A stretch of 64,000 nt of DNA, taken from positions 186,001 through 250,000 of the forward strand of contig NZ_CFGI01000001.1 of NCBI RefSeq assembly GCF_001347015.1. The letters are read 5' to 3'. Source of the stretch: Streptococcus pneumoniae (GTDB taxonomy: Bacteria; Bacillota; Bacilli; Lactobacillales; Streptococcaceae). Made by a program: the position numbers and the translations under genes. Numbering within the stretch: the stretch's first letter is position 1; each line of letters opens with the position of its first letter. The notes under the pieces are model-generated. The model did not search any database and was not told where the DNA came from. It worked only from the letters and a program-made list of their open reading frames with translations. Positions 49,076 through 58,497 of this stretch are shown piece after piece.

Positions 49076-50302
49076 ATGATTATGAAAAAAATTTTATTGT
49101 CATCAGTTGCTTTACTGAGCCTAGTGACATCACTATCAGTAAATAGTCCAGTTTCTGCACAAGAATCTATTTCTCCCAAGTCTTATAGTCACTCTAATGG
49201 CAGTTGGATTCAATCGAATGGTCGTTGGTGGTATAAACATTCTGACGGTTCTTACACTAAAAACGGGTGGGAAAAGATTAATGAAACCTGGTACTATTTT
49301 GATAGTGAAGGTTGGATGAAAACCGGTTGATTCAATGAGTATGGAAATTGGTATTATCTAGATGATAGTGGTGCTATGAAAACAGGCTGGGGTTTGATTT
49401 CTGGTAGTTGGTACTATTTAAATACTAGCGGTGTCATGCAAACTGGCCTACAGACTATCGAAGGAAAACAATATTATTTAGCTGACAGCGGTGCTATGCA
49501 GACAGGTTGGCACAATATTGGAGATGATACTTATTTCTTTGCTAGTAGTGGGGCAAGACAAACGATTAATCGCCGTGCTTTAGTTCTTGGTGAAACATCA
49601 ACGAGAGCAGTACCTATCGAAGACGTTAATGCTATGGAAAAGGTATTTAGTAACCAAAACTTTAGCGAAGTTGTTCGTTTCCCAGATAAAACCAAGTCCG
49701 AGATTATTGCAAAAATGGAAGAACTTTTCAAATCTTCTAGCGAAAGCGATGTGAACTATCTTTACCTTACTTGTCATGGAGGAAGAGACGGAAGAATCTA
49801 TCTTGGTAGCGATGGTCTAACATTTTCAGGTTGGGAATTGGCATCTATACTGAAACAATATAAAGGTAAGTTTGTGGTTATGCTGGATTGTTGTCACGCT
49901 GGGACAATTATTTCTAAAGATAATACAGGTGAAGCCAATGAAGAAGCCTCTACGAAATATTTTGATTTAGATGAATTTGTATCAGGTTTTTCTAATATGA
50001 ATGGTGACGAAAAAGCAGGTGAGATGATTGACTCTAAATTTTTAGTACTCTGCTCATCAAGTTCGTCAGAATACTCTAGCGGCGGAGCTTTAAGTTTGGC
50101 AACTAAATATTGGTCTTTAGGTTCAGGATGGAACCCTGTACAGCAATCTCAAGGTTCTTTAATTGCTGATCAAAATTATAACAATAGAATCACGTTAAAC
50201 GAATTGTATTCTTACTCACGTGAACAAGTCTTAAAACAAAATCATAAACAACATATTGAAGTTTATCCAAAAAACAGTCAATTTGTTTTATTCCAAAAAT
50301 AA
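49076..50302 (+). pseudogene. choline-binding protein with metacaspase-like protease domain, interrupted by one TGA
   Basis: Read through the TGA at 49328-49330 (codon 85), the frame encodes 408 residues. Signal peptide (cleavage near PVSA-QE). Choline-binding CW repeats follow (about residues 40-160; [45 protein letters not shown] and others). The stop replaces the repeat tryptophan (TGG to TGA). The C-terminal half is a caspase-fold (C14) domain: His234 in YLTCHGG and Cys273 in LDCCHAG, close to the metacaspase DCCHSG signature, with LVLCSSSSSEYS after it. The product would bind teichoic-acid choline and cleave proteins at the cell surface. As written only an 84-residue secreted repeat fragment is made unless the stop is suppressed. 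Confidence 0.85.
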
Positions 50303-50314
50303 GGAGTTAAGAAA

Positions 50315-51460
50315 ATGAAAGTATCAAAAAAAATCACACTATTTAGTTTGGCTCTAGCAGGTCTAGCTTTATTAGCTTTCCCTCATTCAGGTCAAGCCTT
50401 TGAGTTGGAAGAAGAATGGGTTATTAAGGGTGGGGTTAAGTATCAAGATGGCAAAATTCTTCGATTTAACAATGGCCATGAAGTGGATATCAAAGTCTTG
50501 GATTTGCCAAAAACTGAGAAAATCGAGTGGACGGTTAGTCTCAATGGTCAAGATCAGACTATCAATTTCCTAGGTCAAGAAAAGGACAAATCTATGGTCG
50601 GTACAGAGGGCCGTTACCTGAATTTCTATGTACCTTATGGCTATAGAGGAGATATCAAGGTAGAAGCCAAGAGCGGAAATGAAGTAAAGACCTGGTCCAC
50701 TAAAGTGGTAGATGACGTATATAATGGTGGAAAGAGTGGCTACTACCAGATTAAAGAATCAAATGATCAATACACCTACCTTGATACTAAATGGGACTAT
50801 CAAACCAAGACCTACACTGCTACCTTACCAGAGACTCTCAATGGTCAAAAAGTCTATGCTTGGGCAGAGGAGTATGGTAGTATTAAACTTGTAAAACCAG
50901 GTGCTATCAGTCATAAATATGATGATGGAGGAGTCTTCAGAGAACTTTATCCGATTGTAAAATCAGAAAGCTGGCTAAATCTAAAAAATAATCAAGGTGA
51001 AAAGTGGTACTATCAAAAACAAGGTCAATTGGTTCAAAATGCTTGGGTTAAGGACAAGGGAACTTGGTACTTTATGAATGATAAAGGGGTCATGTTCAAT
51101 CAAACTTGGCTCTATCAGGGTGGCAACTGGTATGCCTTTAAATCATCAGGAGCTATGATTGCTAGTGACTGGCTATATGATAATCACTCTTGGTATTACC
51201 TAAAAGACTCAGGTTCTATGGCGACAGGTTGGATCAAAGATAGTGGATCTTGGTATTATCTAAACAACTCAGGTTCTATGGCAACAGGCTGGGTGAAAGA
51301 TAGCGGCTCTTGGTACTACCTAAAAGACTCAGGTGCTATGGCAACAGGCTGGGTAAAAGATAGTGGATCTTGGTACTACCTCGCTTCATCAGGTAAGATG
51401 CTTCACAATACCTACACACCAGATGGCTACTATGTAGATGCCAGTGGCGCTTGGAAATAA
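50315..51460 (+). CDS. choline-binding surface protein with unknown N-terminal domain
   Basis: 381 residues: signal peptide (cleavage near SGQA-FE), an unrecognised beta-rich domain (about residues 30-225, with WVIKGGVKYQDGKILRFNNG and YTYLDTKWDYQTKTYTATLP), and about seven choline-binding repeats (from about 226). The last four repeats are nearly identical (WxKDSGSWYYL...SGxMATG). Starts 12 bases after the caspase-like gene, with AAGGAG, so the two are one operon. It may be the substrate, inhibitor or partner of the protease, all inferred. The frame is intact although its neighbour is broken. Confidence 0.85.
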   Translation: MKVSKKITLFSLALAGLALLAFPHSGQAFELEEEWVIKGGVKYQDGKILRFNNGHEVDIKVLDLPKTEKIEWTVSLNGQDQTINFLGQEKDKSMVGTEGRYLNFYVPYGYRGDIKVEAKSGNEVKTWSTKVVDDVYNGGKSGYYQIKESNDQYTYLDTKWDYQTKTYTATLPETLNGQKVYAWAEEYGSIKLVKPGAISHKYDDGGVFRELYPIVKSESWLNLKNNQGEKWYYQKQGQLVQNAWVKDKGTWYFMNDKGVMFNQTWLYQGGNWYAFKSSGAMIASDWLYDNHSWYYLKDSGSMATGWIKDSGSWYYLNNSGSMATGWVKDSGSWYYLKDSGAMATGWVKDSGSWYYLASSGKMLHNTYTPDGYYVDASGAWK

Positions 51461-51551
51461 TCTAAAGTACACATTTTATTCCATCAGCTATTAGTGTACA
51501 TACTCAGACTAAATGTTATCAGATATGCAAGAAAAATCTAGATAATAATAC

Positions 51552-51594
51552 AAAAAGCGAATCGAAACAATGAACTCTGTTTTGTTCGCTTTTT
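51552..51594 (+). terminator. terminator of the choline-binding operon
   Basis: AAAAAGCGAA and TTCGCTTTTT form a 10-bp stem with an inner AACA/TGTT pairing. Bidirectional in appearance. Lies 92 bases after the stop. Confidence 0.8.
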
Positions 51595-51736
51595 GTTTCA
51601 ATCTGTGTCATTACGATATTTTCATTTAATTGTATATCCCCAAAAAATTTACATTTTTATATGAAGTATTTAATAAAAAGGAGTATAATGACTTTAAAAC
51701 TAATTACATGTATATCGATAGGGAGGTCAACTCTTT

Positions 51737-53284
51737 ATGCTGAGAAGATTTGTTACTAAGAAGCACCTCGTACTTTACTTCTTTTCTATTGCCATTACTT
51801 GGCTGGAAGCGATTATCACGCCAGCCCTTGTTCAGAATATTGTTGCCAGTTTTACCAATCAAGAGCTAGGCCTTCTTTGGAAAGTTTTGATTTTGGGAAT
51901 CCTTGGAAACCTCATCCTCTTACTAGGCTTAGCTGGGAAACGCTATTACTACGCTCGTTTGATTACTGACTTCAAATATGGAATCAAGAGTGCTATTTTC
52001 AAGCGATTTTTAAACAGTTATGAGATTGATGAAAAGGATATTTTGTCCGACCTAGAAAATGACGTCAAGCAAGTAGAAGAAAGCTATATTGAGCCAACGG
52101 TCATCATCATTTCTTCTCTTGGCTTCACAACTGTGTCCATTCTCTATGCCCTATGGACTAATTTTTACCTAGGCTTGATTTTCATCCTCTTCTACTCCTT
52201 TCCTGTACTCTGCAGTGCTATCGGATCAAAGCGTTTGGACTCACTTTCTGAAAAGCGGTCCACTGTTAACCAGAGCTACTTAGCAAGCTTGACAAATTTT
52301 ATTGGTGGTAGCCAACAAATTCGCCATTATCAGGGACAAGACTACTTTTTTACTCGCTACCAAAAACAATTACAAACCAGTCTAGATGCCGAAATCAACT
52401 ATGAAAAACAACGCACTTTAAACAGTCTCTTGATCAATAGCATCGATGCCTTTTGTTCTGTCACACCAATCGTCATCGGTGGCTTTATGACCTACTATAA
52501 TTATTTAGATGCGGCGAGTTTTGTGGCTATCTATCTAGTTTCCCATAATATCGGCTATCAATTCCAAGAGTTGGCTTACTTTACCAACACCCGAAAAGCG
52601 ACTCGAACTCTTCTCAACAAATACCAAAAACTTTTGAACCAGTCTGATCCCATCTCGCCTAGAAGCATAGAAAATATTTTCCCTATCCAACTTGACACCA
52701 TCTCCCTTGAAAAAGAGGGGAATAGCCTCTTGTCTCCGATTTCCATACACATCAAGCAAGGAGAAAAAATTGCCATTATCGGGGAAAGTGGCTCTGGTAA
52801 AACAACCCTGCTCAATATCATTCATGGAGAAGAGACACCAACAAGTGGTCAGATTAGCTTTGCTGGTCAGAACCTGTCACGTCAAGAAATCACAAGTATT
52901 AGTTCCTATATTCTCCAAGATAGCCATTGCTTTGACACGCTATCTCTGGAAGACAATATCCTTCTAGGACTGGATAAAAATCCAGAGACTTTAAATCTTA
53001 TCCTCAAAAAAACGGGATTAGATCATTTGAAAAATCGAACCCTCAGCAATGATAGTCTGTCTGGTGGCGAGAAACAACGCCTAGAACTCGCCCGCGCCCT
53101 CTACCATGATAGCCAACTCATCTTAGCAGACGAGATTAAGGCCAATCTTGACTCGGAAAATAGCAGAAAAATTAGCGACTTGCTCTTCTCCCTACCTCAA
53201 ACAGTCATAGAAGTCATTCACCACTACACAGAAGAGGACTTAAAAAACTACGACCAAGTCATTCACTTAAGCAAAGAAAAGTAA
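51737..53284 (+). CDS. ABC transporter half-molecule (fused membrane and ATPase domains)
   Basis: 515 residues: an exporter-type membrane domain of about six helices (residues 1-300) fused to an ATPase domain (about 320-515). Walker A GESGSGKTTLL, signature LSGGEKQR, Walker B LILADE followed by IKANLD in place of the usual PTSALD, and the switch His in EVIHHYTEED. Lipid- or drug-exporter class that works as a homodimer or with another half. It stands alone between the choline-binding operon and lrgAB. Substrate unknown. Confidence 0.88.
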   Translation: MLRRFVTKKHLVLYFFSIAITWLEAIITPALVQNIVASFTNQELGLLWKVLILGILGNLILLLGLAGKRYYYARLITDFKYGIKSAIFKRFLNSYEIDEKDILSDLENDVKQVEESYIEPTVIIISSLGFTTVSILYALWTNFYLGLIFILFYSFPVLCSAIGSKRLDSLSEKRSTVNQSYLASLTNFIGGSQQIRHYQGQDYFFTRYQKQLQTSLDAEINYEKQRTLNSLLINSIDAFCSVTPIVIGGFMTYYNYLDAASFVAIYLVSHNIGYQFQELAYFTNTRKATRTLLNKYQKLLNQSDPISPRSIENIFPIQLDTISLEKEGNSLLSPISIHIKQGEKIAIIGESGSGKTTLLNIIHGEETPTSGQISFAGQNLSRQEITSISSYILQDSHCFDTLSLEDNILLGLDKNPETLNLILKKTGLDHLKNRTLSNDSLSGGEKQRLELARALYHDSQLILADEIKANLDSENSRKISDLLFSLPQTVIEVIHHYTEEDLKNYDQVIHLSKEK

Positions 53285-53393
53285 TATTCTTCGAAAATCG
53301 CTTCAAACTATGTCAGTTTGACCTACAACCCCAACACTTTACTTTGAGTAACATGCAGCTGACTTCCTAGTTTGTTCTTTAATTTTCATTATC
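53283..53393 (+). repeat. degenerate BOX element
   Basis: ATTCTTCGAAAATCGCTTCA at the start and TAGTTTGTTCTTTAATTTTC near the end, with a decayed middle. Follows the ABC gene immediately. Confidence 0.75.
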
Positions 53394-53468
53394 CCTTATG
53401 CATTTCCTTGAAATTTTCTGAAAAAAGAGTAAACTGGTATTCAAGAAGTCTATTTCGTGGAGTTTAGG

Positions 53469-53843
53469 ATGAAATTATATGTTCAATTAATGATTCTCTT
53501 TGTGATTTCTCTAATCGGAGAGGGGATTTCCAGTTTCTTTCATTTGCCCATCCCAGGCAGTATTATCGGCTTGATTATTCTCTTTCTATCCCTACAATTC
53601 AAATGGTTGAGAACTAGGCATGTCAACATGGTGGGGAATTTCTTGCTGGCCAATATGACCATTCTCTTTTTGCCGCCAGCAGTAGGAATCATGGAAAAGT
53701 TTGATGTGATTGCTCCCTATCTCCTACCCATTGTTTTGATTGTCTTTTTTGCAGCAGTTGTCAATATTATCCTCATAGCCTTGGTAGTTCAGTTTATCAA
53801 ACGACGGTTTGAGGGAGATTATGAGAAAGGAGATGCCAAATGA
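53469..53843 (+). CDS. lrgA: LrgA/CidA-family holin-like protein
   Basis: 124 residues from the ATG at 53469 (GGAG six bases before); a GTG four codons earlier is possible. Four predicted helices and the family stretch PGSIIGLIILFLSLQFKW. LrgA/CidA proteins modulate murein hydrolase activity and overflow metabolite handling. Overlaps lrgB by four bases. Promoter-like TTGAAA (53408-53413) with TAAACT lies upstream. Confidence 0.88.
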   Translation: MKLYVQLMILFVISLIGEGISSFFHLPIPGSIIGLIILFLSLQFKWLRTRHVNMVGNFLLANMTILFLPPAVGIMEKFDVIAPYLLPIVLIVFFAAVVNIILIALVVQFIKRRFEGDYEKGDAK

Positions 53844-54535
53844 GTGAATTTGTTTCCAATCCCCTATTTGGGCTTGCCCTGTCTATCCTAGCTTATCTAG
53901 TGGGGATGTTGATTTACAGACGTTTTCCTCATCCATTGACAACGCCCCTGCTTTTGTCGGCTATTTTTATCATTATTTTTCTTAAGGTGACGGGTATTTC
54001 TTATCAAGATTACTACCAAGGTGGGGTTTATCTGAACAACTTGATTGTCCCGTCGACAGTGGCTTTGGGGATTCCGCTTTACAAGAGTTTTCATTTGATG
54101 AAGCACCATGCTCGGAGTATTCTCTTTGGTAGTCTGCTAGCAGTAGTTGTCAATACCTCTTTCACAGCCCTTGTGGCCAAAATCTTTGGTATGGACTTTT
54201 TCCTAGCCATTTCTCTCTTTCCCAAGTCAGTAACAACCGCCATGGCAGTGGGAATCACAGAAAAATTGCAAGGTCTGACGACCGTGACCTTGGTGGTAGT
54301 CGTGGCAACTGGGATTTTAACCAGTGTCATCGGACCAACCCTTTTGAAGTGGTTGAAAATTGACGACCCAGTAGCTGTTGGTCTTTCCCTTGGAGGAACA
54401 GGCCATGCAGTTGGAACAGGAACAGCCTTCCGATACGGCTCTGTAGCAGGAGCCATGGGTGGTTTGGCTATCGGTGTCACTGGTATTCTCTATGTCTTTG
54501 TCAGCCCCATCGTAGCTAGTTTGATATTGAGTTAA
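53840..54535 (+). CDS. lrgB: LrgB/CidB-family membrane protein
   Basis: 231 residues, about six helices, with family segments PLLLSAIFIIIFLKVTGISY, FPKSVTTAMAVGITEK and GTGHAVGTGTAFRYGSVAGA. Partner of LrgA; the pair affects autolysis and, in some species, pyruvate uptake. The stop is followed directly by a BOX element. Confidence 0.92.
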   Translation: MSEFVSNPLFGLALSILAYLVGMLIYRRFPHPLTTPLLLSAIFIIIFLKVTGISYQDYYQGGVYLNNLIVPSTVALGIPLYKSFHLMKHHARSILFGSLLAVVVNTSFTALVAKIFGMDFFLAISLFPKSVTTAMAVGITEKLQGLTTVTLVVVVATGILTSVIGPTLLKWLKIDDPVAVGLSLGGTGHAVGTGTAFRYGSVAGAMGGLAIGVTGILYVFVSPIVASLILS

Positions 54536-54680
54536 TACTCTTCGAAAATCTCTTCAAACCGCGTCAACGTCGCCTTGCCGTAGGTATAGGTAACTGACTT
54601 CGTCAGTCTTATCCACAACCTCAAAACACTGTTTTGAGCAGCCTGCGGCTAGTTTGCTCTTTGATTTTCATTGAGTATAA
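54534..54680 (+). repeat. BOX element (A-B-C)
   Basis: Near-consensus ACTCTTCGAAAATCTCTTCA, GCCTTGCCGTA, CTGACTTCGTCAG, and an end TTTTCATTGAGTATAAAA. Begins within the lrgB stop codon. Confidence 0.94.
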
Positions 54681-54997
54681 AAAGCAAGGAATTCGAGCAA
54701 TCTCATTATGGTAGTGACATGGGGGTCTAACTTCTCATATTTATACATTTCTCCAATCAGTTAGTTGATTACAACCGAGATTTTCTATACTCTCCTTATA
54801 AGATTTTCGCATAAGATGAGACAGCACACGCTGAAGACGTCTATGTTATTTAGATTTAATGCAATCTTTTAAAAGAGTTTTGATAATCTATATTTCTTAT
54901 TTAGTTTAGTTGATTTCATATCACTATACTATAATGCTTATCCAAATGATTACACTATCAAAACACCCTATTATTAGATGCTTACGAAACAGATTTT

Positions 54998-55128
54998 TAT
55001 ACTCTTCAAACCACGTCAGCTTGTCCTTAGTGTGTATATGTTACTGACTTGGTCAGTTCCTCAACCTCAAAACTATGTTTCGAGGAGCCTTCCACTGACT
55101 TCCCAGTCTGATTTTCATTGAATATTAA
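54998..55128 (+). repeat. degenerate BOX element
   Basis: TATACTCTTCAAACCACGTC, then TACTGACTTGGTCAG and an end ATTTTCATTGAATATTA. The DNA 54681-54997 shows no gene or motif I can name. Confidence 0.8.
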
Positions 55129-55239
55129 CGATACTTTATCACATAAAGAGGCTGGATGAAAAGTCTTCACAATCTACTATCAGGTCTTGAAAAATCCTGG
55201 TAGTATGCGTTTTTTGTGAGCTGACTTATTTCCTTTCAC

Positions 55240-55348
55240 TATATCGCAAAATGAAATAAGAACGGAACGATGAGATTTTGGAATTCAAATCAATTTATAA
55301 GAATGTTTTAGAAGCAATATTATCCTATTCCAGATTCAGTTCACTATA
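55240..55348. repeat. RUP-like element with adjoining hairpin
   Basis: About 108 bases from TATATCGCAAAATG to AGATTCAGTTCACTATA, homologous over its right half to 20448-20552. A hairpin ACTATCAGG/CCTGGTAGT lies just upstream at about 55171-55204, recalling the hairpin repeat near 20556. Confidence 0.5.
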
Positions 55349-55422
55349 CAATTGAGTTTTCAAGCAACCTGTTTACACAATGTGTGAATAATTAGGTTCG
55401 TGATTCCACTCTTTTTATCTCT

Positions 55423-55446
55423 AAAAAACCTCGCTTTCGCGAGGCT
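55423..55446 (-). terminator. terminator of the ABC-2 exporter operon
   Basis: GCCTCGC/GCGAGG stem with a short loop, followed on the minus strand by six T. Four bases past the permease stop. Confidence 0.85.
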
Positions 55447-55449
55447 CTT

Positions 55450-56649
55450 CTATTTATAAGATAAGGCACGTTTAAAGGTTTTCCAAATCCCTAAATCATC
55501 CGTTTGAAGAACGAGACTAGCATACATGCGTCCGATAAATCCTGTTGCTACCACTGCAAAAATCACTGTAATAGCAAGTGAAATCCATGCTTCTACTCCC
55601 CCTGCATAGCCATTAATGGTTCTAAATGGCATGAAGAAGGTCGAAATAAAGGGAATATAAGAACCAATCTTCAAGATGAGATTGTCACCAGCTGCACCCA
55701 GAGCTGTCACTCCAAAAAAACCACCCATAATCAAAATCATCAAAGGCGACAAGGCTTTTCCTGCGTCCTCAGGACGAGAAACCATAGAACCTAGAAAGGC
55801 CGCCAAGACGACGTACATAAAGAGACTAACCAAAATAAAGAGCAAGGTATTCAGTGAGAAAGCATCTCCCAAGTGATCTAAAACACCAGACTGAGCCAAG
55901 AATGGCAAATCTTTAAAGAACAGAATGGCAGCCAGACCACCTACAACATAAATCCCAATATGCGTTAAAATCACCAGAAATAGAGCCATCATCCGCGCAT
56001 AGAAATAGTGACTTGCCCTTATGCTAGAAAAAACGACTTCCATAATTTTGGTGCCTTTTTCACTGGCAACTTCCTGAGCCGTCACACCCGCATAGGTAAT
56101 CAGAATCATATAAAGAAAGAATCCTAAGGCGCCTGCTGCAATTGTTTGAACAAACTTTTTATTTTCCTTGGCTTCATCAATCTTTTCTGTGAATTGAACT
56201 GTCTGCGCTAAGCGTTTTTCCTGCTCTTGAGACAAGGAGGCCGTTGAACGATTAAGCTGATTTTGCAGTTCATTGAGTGTACCTGTAACTGCAAATTTAA
56301 TTCCATTTTCAAGCGATGTTTCGCCATGATAAACTGCCTTTAGAACACTATCTTCTTGATCAATGGTCAGATAGCCTTTTAATTTTTCATCTTTAACCGC
56401 TTCTTTGGCACTTGCTTCGTCTTTATAGTCAAAGTTAACACCATTTACATTCTTCAGTCCTTCTGCTACAGACGGCACTGTTGTCACTACTGCCACTTTA
56501 TCATTTTTAGCCATTGAAGAGCCTTGAAGATGCCCAATTCCTACAGAGATTCCTAAAAAGAGGAACGGTGAAATCACCATAAAGAAGAAACTCCACGATT
56601 TGACATGTCGAAGATAGGTTTCCTTGATTACAACCCACATATTTCTCAT
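55450..56649 (-). CDS. ABC-2 type permease (NatB-like)
   Basis: 399 residues. One N-terminal helix, a large extracytoplasmic domain (about 45-175, charged), then five C-terminal helices, the plan of NatB and related ABC-2 exporters. Overlaps the ATPase gene by four bases. NatAB in Bacillus exports sodium; whether this is the substrate here cannot be told. Confidence 0.87.
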   Translation of the reverse strand: MRNMWVVIKETYLRHVKSWSFFFMVISPFLFLGISVGIGHLQGSSMAKNDKVAVVTTVPSVAEGLKNVNGVNFDYKDEASAKEAVKDEKLKGYLTIDQEDSVLKAVYHGETSLENGIKFAVTGTLNELQNQLNRSTASLSQEQEKRLAQTVQFTEKIDEAKENKKFVQTIAAGALGFFLYMILITYAGVTAQEVASEKGTKIMEVVFSSIRASHYFYARMMALFLVILTHIGIYVVGGLAAILFFKDLPFLAQSGVLDHLGDAFSLNTLLFILVSLFMYVVLAAFLGSMVSRPEDAGKALSPLMILIMGGFFGVTALGAAGDNLILKIGSYIPFISTFFMPFRTINGYAGGVEAWISLAITVIFAVVATGFIGRMYASLVLQTDDLGIWKTFKRALSYK

Positions 56650-57539
56650 ACTTCCACCCCTGATTCTAGTTTAAAGATTTCATCGATTGTTGGCGCTTGC
56701 TGGTCAAAGGTTGCGATGTATTGCCCCTGAGTCAAGATTGGGAAGAGTTCCCTTCCAGCGCTCTCATCCTCCAAAATCAATTTCCAACTGCCTTGTTTGG
56801 TCAAGCTCACCTGTTTAACATGAGGAAGGTTTTCCAATTCTTCCTTGCTTCGTTCACTTGAAACAAAGAGACGCGTTTTCCCGTATTGATTGCGGACATC
56901 CTGGACTGGTCCATGCAAGACCACACGGCCATCTCGGATCATGAGAATATCGTCACAAAGCTCCTCGACGTTGGTCATGACATGGTCAGAAAAGATAATG
57001 GTTGCCCCACGTTCTTTTTCTTGAAAAATGACTTGCTTGAGCAATTCTGTATTGACTGGGTCCAAGCCACTGAAAGGCTCATCTAGGATAATCAAGTCTG
57101 GTTCATGAATCAGAGTAATGATGAGCTGAATCTTCTGCTGATTTCCTTTTGACAGACTCTTAATTTTATCTGTCAGCTTTCCTTTCACTTCCAACCTCTT
57201 CATCCATTGAGGGAGTTTTTCCTTGACCTCCTTGGCATCCATACCTTTTAGAGTCGCCAAGTAGCGAACTTGTTCAAGAACTGTCAATTTAGGCATGAGA
57301 CTGCGTTCTTCAGGCAGATAGCCAATCCGAGTGTAGGTCTCCTGACGAATATTCTGACTATCTAGACTGATTTCTCCTTGATATTCTAAAAACTTCAAAA
57401 TACTGTGGAAAATTGTTGTCTTCCCAGCACCGTTTTTCCCGACTAAACCCAAAATACGACCTGGTCGCGCTTGAAAGTCAATACCAAACAAAACTTGCTT
57501 GGATCCAAAACTTTTCTCTAGACTTCTTACTTCTAGCAT
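56646..57539 (-). CDS. ABC transporter ATP-binding protein (NatA-like)
   Basis: 297 residues. Walker A GKNGAGKTTIFH, signature LSKGNQQKIQL, Walker B LIILDEPFSGLD, switch His in SDHVMTN, and a C-terminal extension (about 215-297) common in ABC-2 exporter ATPases. First gene of the pair with the permease. Confidence 0.93.
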   Translation of the reverse strand: MLEVRSLEKSFGSKQVLFGIDFQARPGRILGLVGKNGAGKTTIFHSILKFLEYQGEISLDSQNIRQETYTRIGYLPEERSLMPKLTVLEQVRYLATLKGMDAKEVKEKLPQWMKRLEVKGKLTDKIKSLSKGNQQKIQLIITLIHEPDLIILDEPFSGLDPVNTELLKQVIFQEKERGATIIFSDHVMTNVEELCDDILMIRDGRVVLHGPVQDVRNQYGKTRLFVSSERSKEELENLPHVKQVSLTKQGSWKLILEDESAGRELFPILTQGQYIATFDQQAPTIDEIFKLESGVEV

Positions 57540-57866
57540 CTTTAACCTCCGAAATTTCTTTCACTCATTATACTCCTTTTTGATAGCCTTTACAATGACT
57601 TCTGTCCATTTTTAGAAGACTAATGCTATGTAAAATATGGCATGGAGCGTTTTTAGTGATAAATCCATTATACAGTAGCAAACTTAATTTATCCACTCTG
57701 CTCCTCAACTGTCTGTTTTTGATCCTGAATTGTTATTTGAGTAGTTCCTTTTTCCTCATAAAATTTTCTTCCTCTAAAACTTCTGGAAAAAAACAGATAA
57801 TTTCTTGACAACATTTTTTATAAGAAACAAGTTCATCTGTCATTTCAAGAAGGAGTAATCCTTTAT

Positions 57867-58158
57867 CCACTAATGGACGGAACGGAATTCAATCGCTTGT
57901 CTGATGTGTTTTCTAAGGAACATATCTACTATGCACATCCCTATGCATCTTGAGAAAGGGGAACTAATGAGAATCACAACAGGCTCATTCGTAGATGGTT
58001 ACCTAAGGGAACTAAGAAAACGACTCCCAAAGAAGTCACATTCATCGAAAATTGGATTAACAACTATCCTAAAAAATGCTTGAACTACAAGTCGCCTAGA
58101 GAAGACTTCTGGATGGCTAACTTGAACTTGAAATTTAGCAATAATTCATTCACCATCT
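57867..58158 (+). pseudogene. IS30-family transposase C-terminal relic
   Basis: The frame from about 57876 encodes DGTEFNRLSDVFSKEHIYYA, HPYAS, a TGA at 57951-57953, then ERGTNENHNRLIRRWLPKGT and NWINNYPKK. These are the last catalytic-domain segments of IS30-type DDE transposases, including the ERGTNENHN motif with the catalytic Glu. The 5' portion and both terminal repeats are missing. The flanking 57540-57866 has nothing recognisable. Confidence 0.8.
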
Positions 58159-58287
58159 AACTATATTTAGTAATTATTTTAGAACTGATTAATATTAAAA
58201 TTAACTAACAATTCAAAGGGTTCATACTAGACATAAATTACGTCCATCAGATAGACTCTTATTATTTTTAGATTTTAACTTTTCTAG

Positions 58288-58394
58288 CTTCAGAATACAT
58301 CTAAACTTTAGAGAAGATGACTATTCGAACTTAGAATACTTGTAAATTTATGGAATTGCGATTGTTCTAAACTTAGAATACATGTAAACTTTAG
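58288..58394. repeat. three degenerate direct repeats
   Basis: Copies of about 21-23 bases at 58288-58310, 58330-58350 and 58372-58394 share TTAGAATACATGTAAACTTT with a few changes, at 42-base steps (about four helical turns). They lie upstream of the promoter of the membrane gene at 58498. Could be regulator binding sites; otherwise unexplained. Confidence 0.6.
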
Positions 58395-58497
58395 GAAGTA
58401 GACCTATTTACTTTCTATTCCTCATCAAAAACACTCATTCCCCCTTTCTTCTCCAAAATATGGTATAGTAGAGTTATACTATCTATGAGGAGTTCAC

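Noticed and set aside
54681-54997. Possible small RNA or peptide gene after the lrgB BOX
   Set aside because: No convincing promoter, Shine-Dalgarno or terminator could be placed.
58288-58394. CRISPR array
   Set aside because: Only three degenerate repeats, spacers of about 20 bases, and no cas genes in the window.
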